Shown here one piece after another: positions 25,576 through 33,979 of a stretch of DNA of 64,000 nt. The notes beneath the pieces are model-generated. The model was not told where the DNA came from, searched no databases, and saw only the letters and a program-made list of their open reading frames with translations. Origin of the DNA: Acytostelium subglobosum LB1 (lineage: Eukaryota; Evosea; Eumycetozoa; Acytosteliales; Acytosteliaceae); assembly GCF_000787575.1 (NCBI RefSeq), contig NW_012236510.1:62001-126000 (forward strand), written 5' to 3'. Position numbers and translations under genes: made by a program. Each line of letters starts with the position of its first letter. Position 1 is the first letter of the stretch.

Positions 25576-27330
25576 ATGACACATTCTAGAACAAACAACA
25601 AACATCAAACAATGGTTTCATTCATTCAAAGGATGTTTGAGTCAAGATCAAACAGCAGCAACAACAACAACAATAAGCGATCAAAGGATAACCTCACTAT
25701 ACTATCACCAATGTCATCACCTCAGTTGTCTTCCTCACCAAGGCAAATTGCAAGAGCGAGCCCATCCCCAATATCATTGTATGACGATGAAGATCTTTCA
25801 AGGTCATGTCCAAGCAGTCCCTCCCAAATCAGCAGCAGTGGCAGCCTAGGCAGAAGCAGCGGCACACGATCATTCCTCCGCTCAAGCCTCGATGGCCTCA
25901 AGAGGAGATTCTCACTATCAAGCATACCCGACGGACGATCACGTGACAACCTTCCCGGCTCACCACTAATGATTGGTGAGGATTTTGTTGGGGACAACCT
26001 AAACAACAACAACCACAACATGGAGCCAGAGGCATACTTTGAGCTGATGGACCAGTTCCCAGAGGAGGTTGAGTTGTTGATCATCTCATTCCTGGATGCG
26101 AGTGACCTAGTCTCAATCTCAATGGTTAGCAAGCATTACCATCAGTTAGCCAATGAGAGGACTCTCTGGAAGAAGGTGTGCTCACGTGAGAACTGGAGCT
26201 CATCAAAGATGTTTGATCCAACCTTCTCCTACAAGACTTATTACTTTGAGAAGAGTGCTATCACCTCTTCAGACTGTCTATTATGGGAGAATCCAAAGCA
26301 ATATGGTATTGCACCGTCCAAGAGATTCAAGCACACGTCTACTTTCGTCGACAACAAGATCATCTTTATCGGTGGACAACAGACTGATACCAAGCGCTTT
26401 AACGATATATACTATTACGACATCAACACCAACGTGTTCACCAGACCCGACGTCAAGGGTGACCAAGTGCCCCGCTTCTCGCGCCACACCGCCTCCCTGG
26501 TCGGCAAGAGCATCTACATGTTTGGCGGCTTTGATGGCCACGGCAACAACTTTGAGCTGGCCGTATACAACACCGAGAAGGAGACCTGGTGGAATGTTCC
26601 CAAGAGCGCACTCAAGGGCGACCTGCCAGCCACTCGCACCAACCATTCAGCCGCGACCGTCGGCTCCAAGATGTACATATTCGGTGGCAATTGCAACGAT
26701 CAGTTTGGCAACTACCAAGTGCTGGGTGACCTGCATGTCCTCGATACCAACACCCTCACTTGGGAGAAGCCAGTCGTCACTGGTGACATCCCATGCGCAC
26801 GTAGTGGCCACTGCATGACGGCCATCGGCAACAAGCTATTCATGTTTGGAGGTGGCATTTGGAATGAGGTCGATGGCTGGACTCACAAGTTCAACGACAT
26901 CTTTGTGTTTGACACATTGACAAATGTATGGACGCGACCAGTTACCAAGGGCGAGATCCACACCAGCACCTTTGCCATCTCGTTCGCCATTGGCCGCTTC
27001 CTCTTCATCTTTGGCGGTGGCAGCAAGCCCCGTCACTGCGTCACCAACGACACATACATCCTGGACACTGAGAGCTTCCAATGGATCAGCAAGTTCACAC
27101 CTGGTGATGATGGTAATGTTCGAGCCCGAGACATGGGCACCGCATGTGTTGCAGGCGGTGAGGTATACTTCCTTGGTGGCTATGCTGGTGGACCAACAGA
27201 CTATTTCGACAAGCTCAAGTTCAATTCGAAAGTGTTGACCAAGTTGGCCAAGAGGAACAGTGTACGACTGTCTTCATCATTGTCGTCATCATCAAATATC
27301 TATCCATCCCAAGGAATGAGTGTGATGTAA
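25576..27330 (+). CDS. F-box and kelch-repeat protein
   Basis: Probable substrate receptor of an SCF-type ubiquitin ligase. The single exon encodes 584 residues (or 572 if the ATG at 25612, MVSFIQRMF, is used). The N-terminus is Ser-rich with SP motifs. An F-box lies near residues 155-200: QFPEEVELLIISFLDASDLV, then SMVSKHYHQLANERTLWKKV. Six or so kelch repeats follow, with blades such as NKIIFIGGQQTDTKRFNDIY, KSIYMFGGFDGHG, SKMYIFGGNCND, NKLFMFGGGIWNE, FLFIFGGGSKP and EVYFLGGYAGG, forming a beta-propeller for substrate binding. The C-terminus is Ser-rich. The architecture is common in plants and amoebae. The substrate is unknown. Confidence 0.9.
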   Translation: MTHSRTNNKHQTMVSFIQRMFESRSNSSNNNNNKRSKDNLTILSPMSSPQLSSSPRQIARASPSPISLYDDEDLSRSCPSSPSQISSSGSLGRSSGTRSFLRSSLDGLKRRFSLSSIPDGRSRDNLPGSPLMIGEDFVGDNLNNNNHNMEPEAYFELMDQFPEEVELLIISFLDASDLVSISMVSKHYHQLANERTLWKKVCSRENWSSSKMFDPTFSYKTYYFEKSAITSSDCLLWENPKQYGIAPSKRFKHTSTFVDNKIIFIGGQQTDTKRFNDIYYYDINTNVFTRPDVKGDQVPRFSRHTASLVGKSIYMFGGFDGHGNNFELAVYNTEKETWWNVPKSALKGDLPATRTNHSAATVGSKMYIFGGNCNDQFGNYQVLGDLHVLDTNTLTWEKPVVTGDIPCARSGHCMTAIGNKLFMFGGGIWNEVDGWTHKFNDIFVFDTLTNVWTRPVTKGEIHTSTFAISFAIGRFLFIFGGGSKPRHCVTNDTYILDTESFQWISKFTPGDDGNVRARDMGTACVAGGEVYFLGGYAGGPTDYFDKLKFNSKVLTKLAKRNSVRLSSSLSSSSNIYPSQGMSVM

Positions 27331-27401
27331 TAATACCTCCATACATAAACATACTTTGACCTTATTATTTCTATCCATGTAAGGAACACCCATTTCATCT
27401 T

Positions 27402-27851
27402 CTAACTCCGTGTTCTAGCTGAAGAAGAAGACAGTCCAAGGTAAAGAAAACATCTCCTTGTAGCCTTGGTCGCTGAAGCAAAGGTAGATGTTTTAGAGTC
27501 AAGCAAGTTGATGTGGTTGTCCAAGGTCTGTCCTGGATGAGGACAATATGGTATTGATACTGCGAAAGTGGTCCAATCAATCAAACACACCTCACAAGGT
27601 GCTCCTTGGTGTGAAAAGACATCTTGATGTGACACTCCCACTCTGGTCGAAACCCAACTTTAATCTCATCAAATAAATATCTGTCCGACTCCACAAGATG
27701 GATCATTTTGACTTGACAGGAGATATTTAACTCAATCTTTTGTAACACTGAGTATCTGTTCACACACCTGATCCATCCAGACCCATCAGGATGAACACCA
27801 ACGTCCCCGGAATGGGGATGGCACCCTTCTCTTTCATAATTTATCTTAACT
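27402..27851 (-). pseudogene. Possible decayed gene, frames interrupted
   Basis: This minus-strand stretch is less AT-rich than its flanks and keeps coding character across three reading frames. From an ATG near 27840 it reads MKEKGAIPIPGTLVFILMGL and stops; a second frame reads KMIHLVESDRYLFDEIKVGF and then PEWECHIKMSFHTKEHL; a third reads CLIDWTTFAVSIPYC and ends with LYLGLSSSSARTRS at 27402. The segments follow each other without usable splice sites of normal size, so frameshifts are the simplest reading. The family is not recognised. An unspotted exon structure is the alternative. The rest of 27331-27999 is AT-rich promoter DNA of the next gene. Confidence 0.35.
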
Positions 27852-27999
27852 TAATAATGTTGATTATTGGCTGACCATCATCATGTTTTGTTCTCATCTA
27901 CAACTACTACGTCATTTACTCTTATCTTATCAAATGTATAAAGACATAGTCGGAATATATATATAATTTAATATAATATTATTAAACTTTAAACAAATA

Positions 28000-30195
28000 A
28001 TGGGGAATATCTCAGTCATTCGATATTTGATTATTTCTTTATTAATATTAATAAGTTTGATATTTAGTTGTAATATAATAAATGCACAATGTCCATTAAG
28101 CTCACCATTAAACAGTAGGGGACAGTGTCAAGCATCAAACTCATCAATAACATTGGCAATGGAATTCGTATGTTTACAAGTTATAAATATAAACTCCATC
28201 ATTCTCCACTTCTAACAATCAATCTAAAGTGTGGAGTTGGTAATCTTAGTACAGTGAAGATGCAGTTAAACTCATCGATGGTGTCACCGATTGAAGGATG
28301 TACTCAAACAATTAGAAATAACTTGGAGACTGTGTTTTACATCACTCCATGTCTATCTTCAAACCCATATGCAAAGATAATGCCAACAAATACATTGACA
28401 GGTGTTTGTGAGAATAATGATATTGCATCTACACCAGTAAAGGAGGACTTGACATCCGTCACTGGTGCTCCACTTAAATTGGTGGCTGCTCTATGTGAGA
28501 GTTCCTTATCACCCTATACACTACAATGGGGCTTCCTTCTCACCAATGACATGACCCTATACTTCAATCCTGTAATGGTTTGCCTTACAGTCTATGGGAT
28601 GACCTGGGTATCACCTCAGAATACTGTCACCACCATCATTATCTCCAAAGATACCAGTGTCTACCTCTTATGTCCTACATGCTTCCAACCTAATACCAAT
28701 CAAGCATGCTCCAAGTCCACCTCATTCAAATGTTCTTGCAAGTCTGGATGGACTGGAGCTACATGTGATACAGGTATATTCATTCAATGAAAGTCCCTCA
28801 TTCAAACTCAATCACTAACATAACTACCAACTTCAATCAATCAATATAGATATCAATGAGTGTAAAACTGGAGCTGCACAATGTACACCGGATCAGACAT
28901 GCATCAACAATAATGGAAGCTACACTTGTGTGTGCCCTCCAAATACATTCCTATCAGGTGATGGTGGATGTATAAGTTTGAAGAAGGATCCATTCATTAC
29001 AAACACTTCATCATTATCGGAGGAAGGTGGAATGTTGACCATTGTAGGTGGTAACTTTGGTAATGATACAAAGATGATCTCTGTCAATGTTGGATCATAC
29101 CAATGTACAAATGTCACATTCCTCAAGACCAACGAATCAATCATATGTGGTCTATCAAGACTCGATCCAATCAGTTATATAATATTTGTCAAAGTTAACC
29201 AAACATCATCCAATGGCTACTACATCACAATACGTGCATCTACACCCATCCAAGACTTCTGTACCAACAACAATTGTAGTGGAAATGGTCTTTGTTCCCA
29301 AGGTTACTGTCAATGTCTACCTGGATTCACTGGTAGTCTATGTGAACGAAAGACATCAACATCTGATATAATACCAAGTGCAGACATTCCATCAATGACA
29401 ATGGTAGTTGGTAATGAGAGTTATACAATATCATTAGTATCCGTTGATGAGATGTTGGATACAGATTCATTATACAAATCAATCAACTTGAAACAACAAC
29501 GTTGGAAGTTATCAACAACATATTCAAAGTGGACATATCAGACTTCATTACCAAATGGTGCCTTGATCAATAGTACTTTCGAATACTTTAAGGACCCACT
29601 CAATGTAACATTTGGTAGACAAGTGATTGTGATGGATGCTAACTCACTCAAATTGTCAGTATCCATCTCCAACTGGACTTTCCAATCACAAATGAGCACT
29701 CTTACACTCAATATTGCAACTGATGCATCGATCAACTCTTCATCCACCTGCATCAAATCAAGTAATACATCAATGTATGATTCTGGTTATCAATGGTCAA
29801 CTATCCACAATCCTGATAATGGTCTAATATCAAGAATGACACAACGATCAATTGTTGATGGCAGGGATGTAATTGCAAGGATCAAGACAAAGGTGGATGG
29901 ATCATTGTTCATCTATGGAATGAGTGTACCGTACTTTTCAATGAGTGCACTGTTCGATCCTGATTATAGTGTATTCTTAACATTGGATAGTGAGAAGGAT
30001 CAATGTTCAACAAAGGTAGCCGATGAAGACATGTGGAAGATATTGACGGGTGCAATCATTGGAGGTATCGTGGTGTTATCAATCGTCACTGCAGTCACTG
30101 TATTATTGATCAAGAAGTACAAACATGAGGATGCCACCAAGAAGATGCATGCCAAGATATCAAACTTTACTGATTCCAATGATAGTGGATTATAA
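28000..30195 (+). CDS. EGF/TIG-domain type I membrane protein
   Basis: Probable cell-surface receptor or adhesion protein. Exons 28000-28167, 28230-28773 and 28850-30195 give 685 residues. A signal peptide (about 1-30) precedes a Cys-containing ectodomain. EGF-like modules are seen near 218-237 (FKCSCKSGWTGATCDT), a calcium-binding type at 238-275 (DINECKTG, then CINNNGSYTCVCP), and a third near 375-405 (CSGNGLCSQGYCQCLPGFTG). An IPT/TIG-like segment (GGMLTIVGGNFGNDTKMISV) lies between them. A transmembrane helix near 635-657 and a short basic tail end the protein. This layout is typical of dictyostelid families such as ComC-like and Tgr proteins; I do not assign a specific member. Many N-glycosylation sequons are present. 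Confidence 0.85.
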
Positions 30196-30261
30196 TGATT
30201 ATCATTTTATTTATTTATTTATTAATACTATTTATCTTATCAATAAACAAATCGAATAGAT

Positions 30262-31415
30262 CTAGAGCAATAGATGAACGGCCTGCTGGATTGAGTACAG
30301 ATCTACATAGATATTTCTGTGATTAATGCCCAAGTGTGCCAGGGGGCCGTTGAAAGCCAGAAGGTCATCTGGTGGCTGAAATGGTTCTCCATCCACTTCA
30401 TGATTAATTGTGGCACCATTGTACAACTCCATAATAGAGATTGGGAGTTGGTAGAGTGGAAGTGATGGTCCATCGCACACTGGATCATTACCATGACCAA
30501 GTCCTTGCCAGTCAATTCCTCCTACTCCGCCAACCGGTGGTGTTACAAGAACTTCGTTGATTACAGGTATTACCTTGGCTTGGTCAGGTGGCGCTGTCCC
30601 ACACGAGGCGATGAAAATCGGTCTTTCAGTTCCATAACCAACTAGAGGACCTTGCTCTCCTTCAGGCAGTGGTTCTAGATCTAAGTTGACCCCTCTGAGG
30701 TACAATAATACAAGTAGTGCGAATGGTCCACGCTCATCGTCATGTCCAGGTGGCACAGGTCTCCTTTTGAAAATCTTGATGCCAATGACGATCCTGACTG
30801 TTGTACGTCCACCTAGGTACCTCTGGCAGTTCTGGTGCAACTTAAGCAGTGATTGAGAATGACCTGTAAGGATTACAAGTGGAGGATATGGTCGGCCTTC
30901 TCCGTCAACCGATGGGGTGTTGATGTCTCTTGGACGTCCTACCGAATGAATTGAGATATCAGGTTGAAGTGCTTGACCGTTGTCGACCAACATTGATTGA
31001 GATGGAGCAAGGAGAAAGTGTGAACCATAGCCAGCCGTGGCCAGTGGGTCACGTATGAGAATGAACATCGTGCCTCCAGCGATCTCATGGGGAGGGGTTG
31101 GGACTTCAAAAATGAACACTCTACCCTCGAGGTAATACAACCGCGCAGATATCTCTGAAAGAGGATTCTTATCCTCTTTCCTCCTCTGGATAAAACGATG
31201 GAAAGTTATTCTGTCGTCAATAATGATTCCATCTTCAGGGAGTTCTCGAATCTAATTGGTTGTAAAATGTGTTAGCTACAGAGTCAAGTACTTTCCAATA
31301 TAGAGCGACCTACTTGATTGATAAGATCAATCTTCTTGGACCATCCTTTGATCTTGTCTATTCTCTGTTGGAGGGTTTCTTCATTCATATTATTATTAAA
31401 ATCAAAAATATCCAT
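30262..31415 (-). CDS. Uma2/PD-(D/E)XK-like protein, probably inactive
   Basis: Two exons (31415-31314 and 31251-30262) encode 363 residues. The segment from about 55 to 190 resembles the Uma2-type restriction-endonuclease-like fold: a charged helix with LEGRVFIFEVPTPPHE, GYGSHFLLAPSQSM, LQPDISIHSVGRPR, PPLVILTGHSQSLLKLHQNC and a final strand RTTVRIVIGIKI. In that family the strand after the PD aspartate normally reads VEV with a catalytic acid; here it is VILTG, so the acid appears lost. The C-terminal 170 residues are Pro/Gly-rich and unrecognised. No signal peptide. The match is by pattern, not by search, so it is moderate. Related eukaryotic copies are known mainly from fungi, so transfer is possible. 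Confidence 0.6.
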
Positions 31416-31521
31416 CTTTAATATAATAGATATGATTGAAAGGAAAGTAAACTAGGTGAATATGATGGATGAAATAACCATATATCTAGTAGAATAGATA
31501 ATAAGAGGATTGTAACTAATG

Positions 31522-31710
31522 TTATGATAGAGAGCAGTATGTGAAATGATTACCTCCTTCTTGAATCGAATTAATACCAGCAAGCTCCATGTAATTTGTT
31601 AAATGTTTGTAGATGGGTGAAGGTCCATTGATGCCTAGTGGTGTGGCAGCATTGTCTGTTTTGACTACAGTAGTGATGTTGTGTACACTGGTTAGTCTTA
31701 TGTCAATCAT
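31522..31710 (-). CDS. Small ORF of uncertain status
   Basis: A 62-codon minus-strand ORF that starts MIDIRLTSVHNITTVV and includes GINGPSPIYKHLTNYMELAG looks more like coding sequence than its flanks. It may end in a GTAATC donor at about 31555, but no in-phase downstream exon was found; the following gene's first exon is out of phase with it. It is divergent from the plus-strand gene at 31758. It could be a real mini-protein, a first exon of the neighbouring gene, or chance. Confidence 0.3.
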   Translation of the reverse strand: MIDIRLTSVHNITTVVKTDNAATPLGINGPSPIYKHLTNYMELAGINSIQEGGNHFTYCSLS

Positions 31711-31757
31711 TTTGTGCCGATTTGAATTCTGACAGGAGCCTATTCACGCAATTAGTT

Positions 31758-32176
31758 ATGAGCAATGAAGATCATGAAGACACTATTGTTGATAATAATA
31801 TCAATGATAACAATAACAACATGATGTTGACAGAGTACAATGATGATACAACACCATCATTCAATAATAATGATAACTATAACAATAACAACAATGCAGG
31901 AGTTGGTAGTGCTAGCAATATAAGATCATCAACATCATCATTCGTTATACCATATACAGCATCATTGGATAGAGCAATCGATCAACTAGAATCAGAATAC
32001 AGTGTATTGCTTAAACTACATGGCATGTTCTCAAATCAACTTCACAGACTACAAGTATGTTCGTTGTTTGATGTTTGTTGTTTGTTCGTCAAGTCATTGA
32101 CTAACCATCATCATATTAGCTTGAAGAGGTAGCTTTAAAGAAACAACTCGAATCAGATGCTACAAACAAACAGTAA
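31758..32176 (+). CDS. Small coiled-coil protein, unrecognised
   Basis: Two exons (31758-32054, 32120-32176) give 117 residues. The first 65 residues are Asn/Asp-rich and disordered. The rest, ASLDRAIDQLESEYSVLLKL then MFSNQLHRLQLEEVALKKQL, is a continuous amphipathic helix with heptad spacing across the splice junction, suitable for a subunit of a small helical bundle or tether complex. The ATG at 31758 is the first in frame. The intron has a GACTAACC branch-like site. Confidence 0.65.
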
Positions 32177-32295
32177 TGGGTTGTATTGATCATTCGACTT
32201 AATGAACAAGATAACAAAGAATAGGCAAATGGTACAAATGAGTTTATTACAAGCGCAATGTATATAAATAAAGGAAGGAGATAATAGATAATATC

Positions 32296-33368
32296 TCATA
32301 TGTAACTGGCAGTACCACTCATTGAGTAGTCTTCATCTCTGAATGATGAGAGCAGACCTTGCTTCTCTTCTCGTCGACGAATGTTGGCACGCTCAGTCGC
32401 AGAGTATGAGCCTCGAGTGCCGTCGTTGATTGTGTTGTTGTTGTTAAACTCGTTGAGCTTGATGTTGGAGCCAAAGAAGGCCAGTGCCACCATGACTGCC
32501 AGCACCTCGGGCAGGTAGTTCAATCCATACAGCTCCCAGAGCGTCGATGAGAAGGGCTGTTTGACATCGATCAAGTAGTGCGCGATCTTGGCGTCCAGAC
32601 ACAGAATGAACACGACGGTCAGCACGCCGACCTTGAAGAGGAAGCGGTCGCGCTTCTCTGTCGAGCGGATCTGTATCGTCGTGACCATGCGATGCAGCTT
32701 GATCCAGTAGACGACAAAGGCCACCGAGAGACAGAAGGAGAAGGCCGCCACGACCACCATGCCAATGTCAAACACCTTGATCGCCACGTTCAGGTCCACT
32801 TCGAACAGGACCTCGCTGATGATCGATATGGCCAGGATCCAGACTGCGTTGAACACACAGAACACATTGCGCCAGAGTCGAACGCGGTCCTGGCCGTGTC
32901 CCATGTTCTCCACGCGGAACACCACCTCCACCCAACTAAACAGCACGATCGTGTACATGCAGTAATAGGTGACGATCGCGCACAGTTCGAGCGCTTCGAA
33001 CATGATTGATGGCGGCACCGAATTGATATTAACTGTTAACAAGTATAATAATGATGAATCTGATATGACCTTGGCTGTTTATGTTCGAGTTTGAGTGATT
33101 AGTGGTGTTAGTCCTTGTGGGGTTGGGTGTCTTGGGGGCTGGGACTATCCCAGTCATACTTACATAGGCAATGTATAAATATGATTGTGAATACTAATAG
33201 ACTGACTTTGTTTGGTTGGTATCGCTTGGTCCATATCATTAGGATTAGTGATGCCAACATTAGAACTGAATGTAATCCCAACAACACCATCTCCAATATC
33301 ACTTGGATATGATGTAGTTCGCCTTGTCCATTGCCAAAGTATATCAGTCCAATCAATTGGAATGCCAT
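32296..33368 (-). CDS. Seven-TM protein, possibly TOM1/THH1-like
   Basis: Two exons (33368-33164, 33032-32296) give 313 residues. Seven hydrophobic helices can be drawn: around VILEMVLLGLHSVLMLASLI, KVSLLVFTIIFIHCL, LCAIVTYYCMYTIVLFSWVE, VFCVFNAVWILAISIISEVL, VVVAAFSFCLSVAFVVYW, FKVGVLTVVFILCLDA and LPEVLAVMVALAFFG. The C-terminal tail is hydrophilic with Asn and Ser. Helix count, short loops and size fit the THH1/TOM1/TOM3 (DUF1084) or GPR137-like group better than the classical cAMP-receptor family, but no diagnostic motif settles it. The first helix starts only about 20 residues in, so no signal peptide is expected. Confidence 0.65.
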
Positions 33369-33979
33369 ATTATGGAATACAGTTAGGTAAAGTAGTCCTT
33401 AAAAGTTAACTGTTGAGGAGAGTTGTTGATTGAATCGTCTACAACTCCCTCTAGAGTTTGATTGTTATTGATTGATTGATTTGTTTGATATAAATAGATT
33501 GATATGATTGATTGATTGATTGATTGAATGAGCGAGGTACTTGTATCTGTAGATATTATTTAACGTTGTTGTAAGATGTTATGATATGGATGATGGAATC
33601 CAAATCTTATCATTGAGAGGGCACTCATACACACAACAATCAGAGAATAAAACAATCACAAAACACACGAAAATGAACAATTTTGCAAAGGAAAGAGTGT
33701 CTCCAAAGCCCCAGAAGACATATTTTTCATCATAAACTTCATTTGCAGTGTCGTTCACACCCCTTTTTGACCACTGATCGGGGGAATGCCCAACCACCAG
33801 ATTGAATTTGAACCGTATTGTTGGTCCCTGGGCAGGGAACTGCAAGTCGACCAGTAGTATGAATGGTTGTTCAAGGGTCCAATAAAGTTTTAAAACTTGG
33901 CAATCCAGGTGCAGTAGCAATTACCAAATGCCAACGACTGCTTGTTGTATTATTGACCAAGGAAGAGAGAGCTACCTCG
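33369..33979. other. Gene-free stretch with GATT repeats and an ORF lacking a start
   Basis: The stretch holds a GATT tetranucleotide run (33505-33527). The minus strand from 33920 to 33579 is open for 113 codons with no ATG start; it includes RFKFNLVVGHSPDQW and WGFGDTLSFAKLFIFVCFVI. It is less AT-rich than normal spacers here. It could be a relic exon or long 3' untranslated region of PRP6. I assign no product. Confidence 0.35.
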
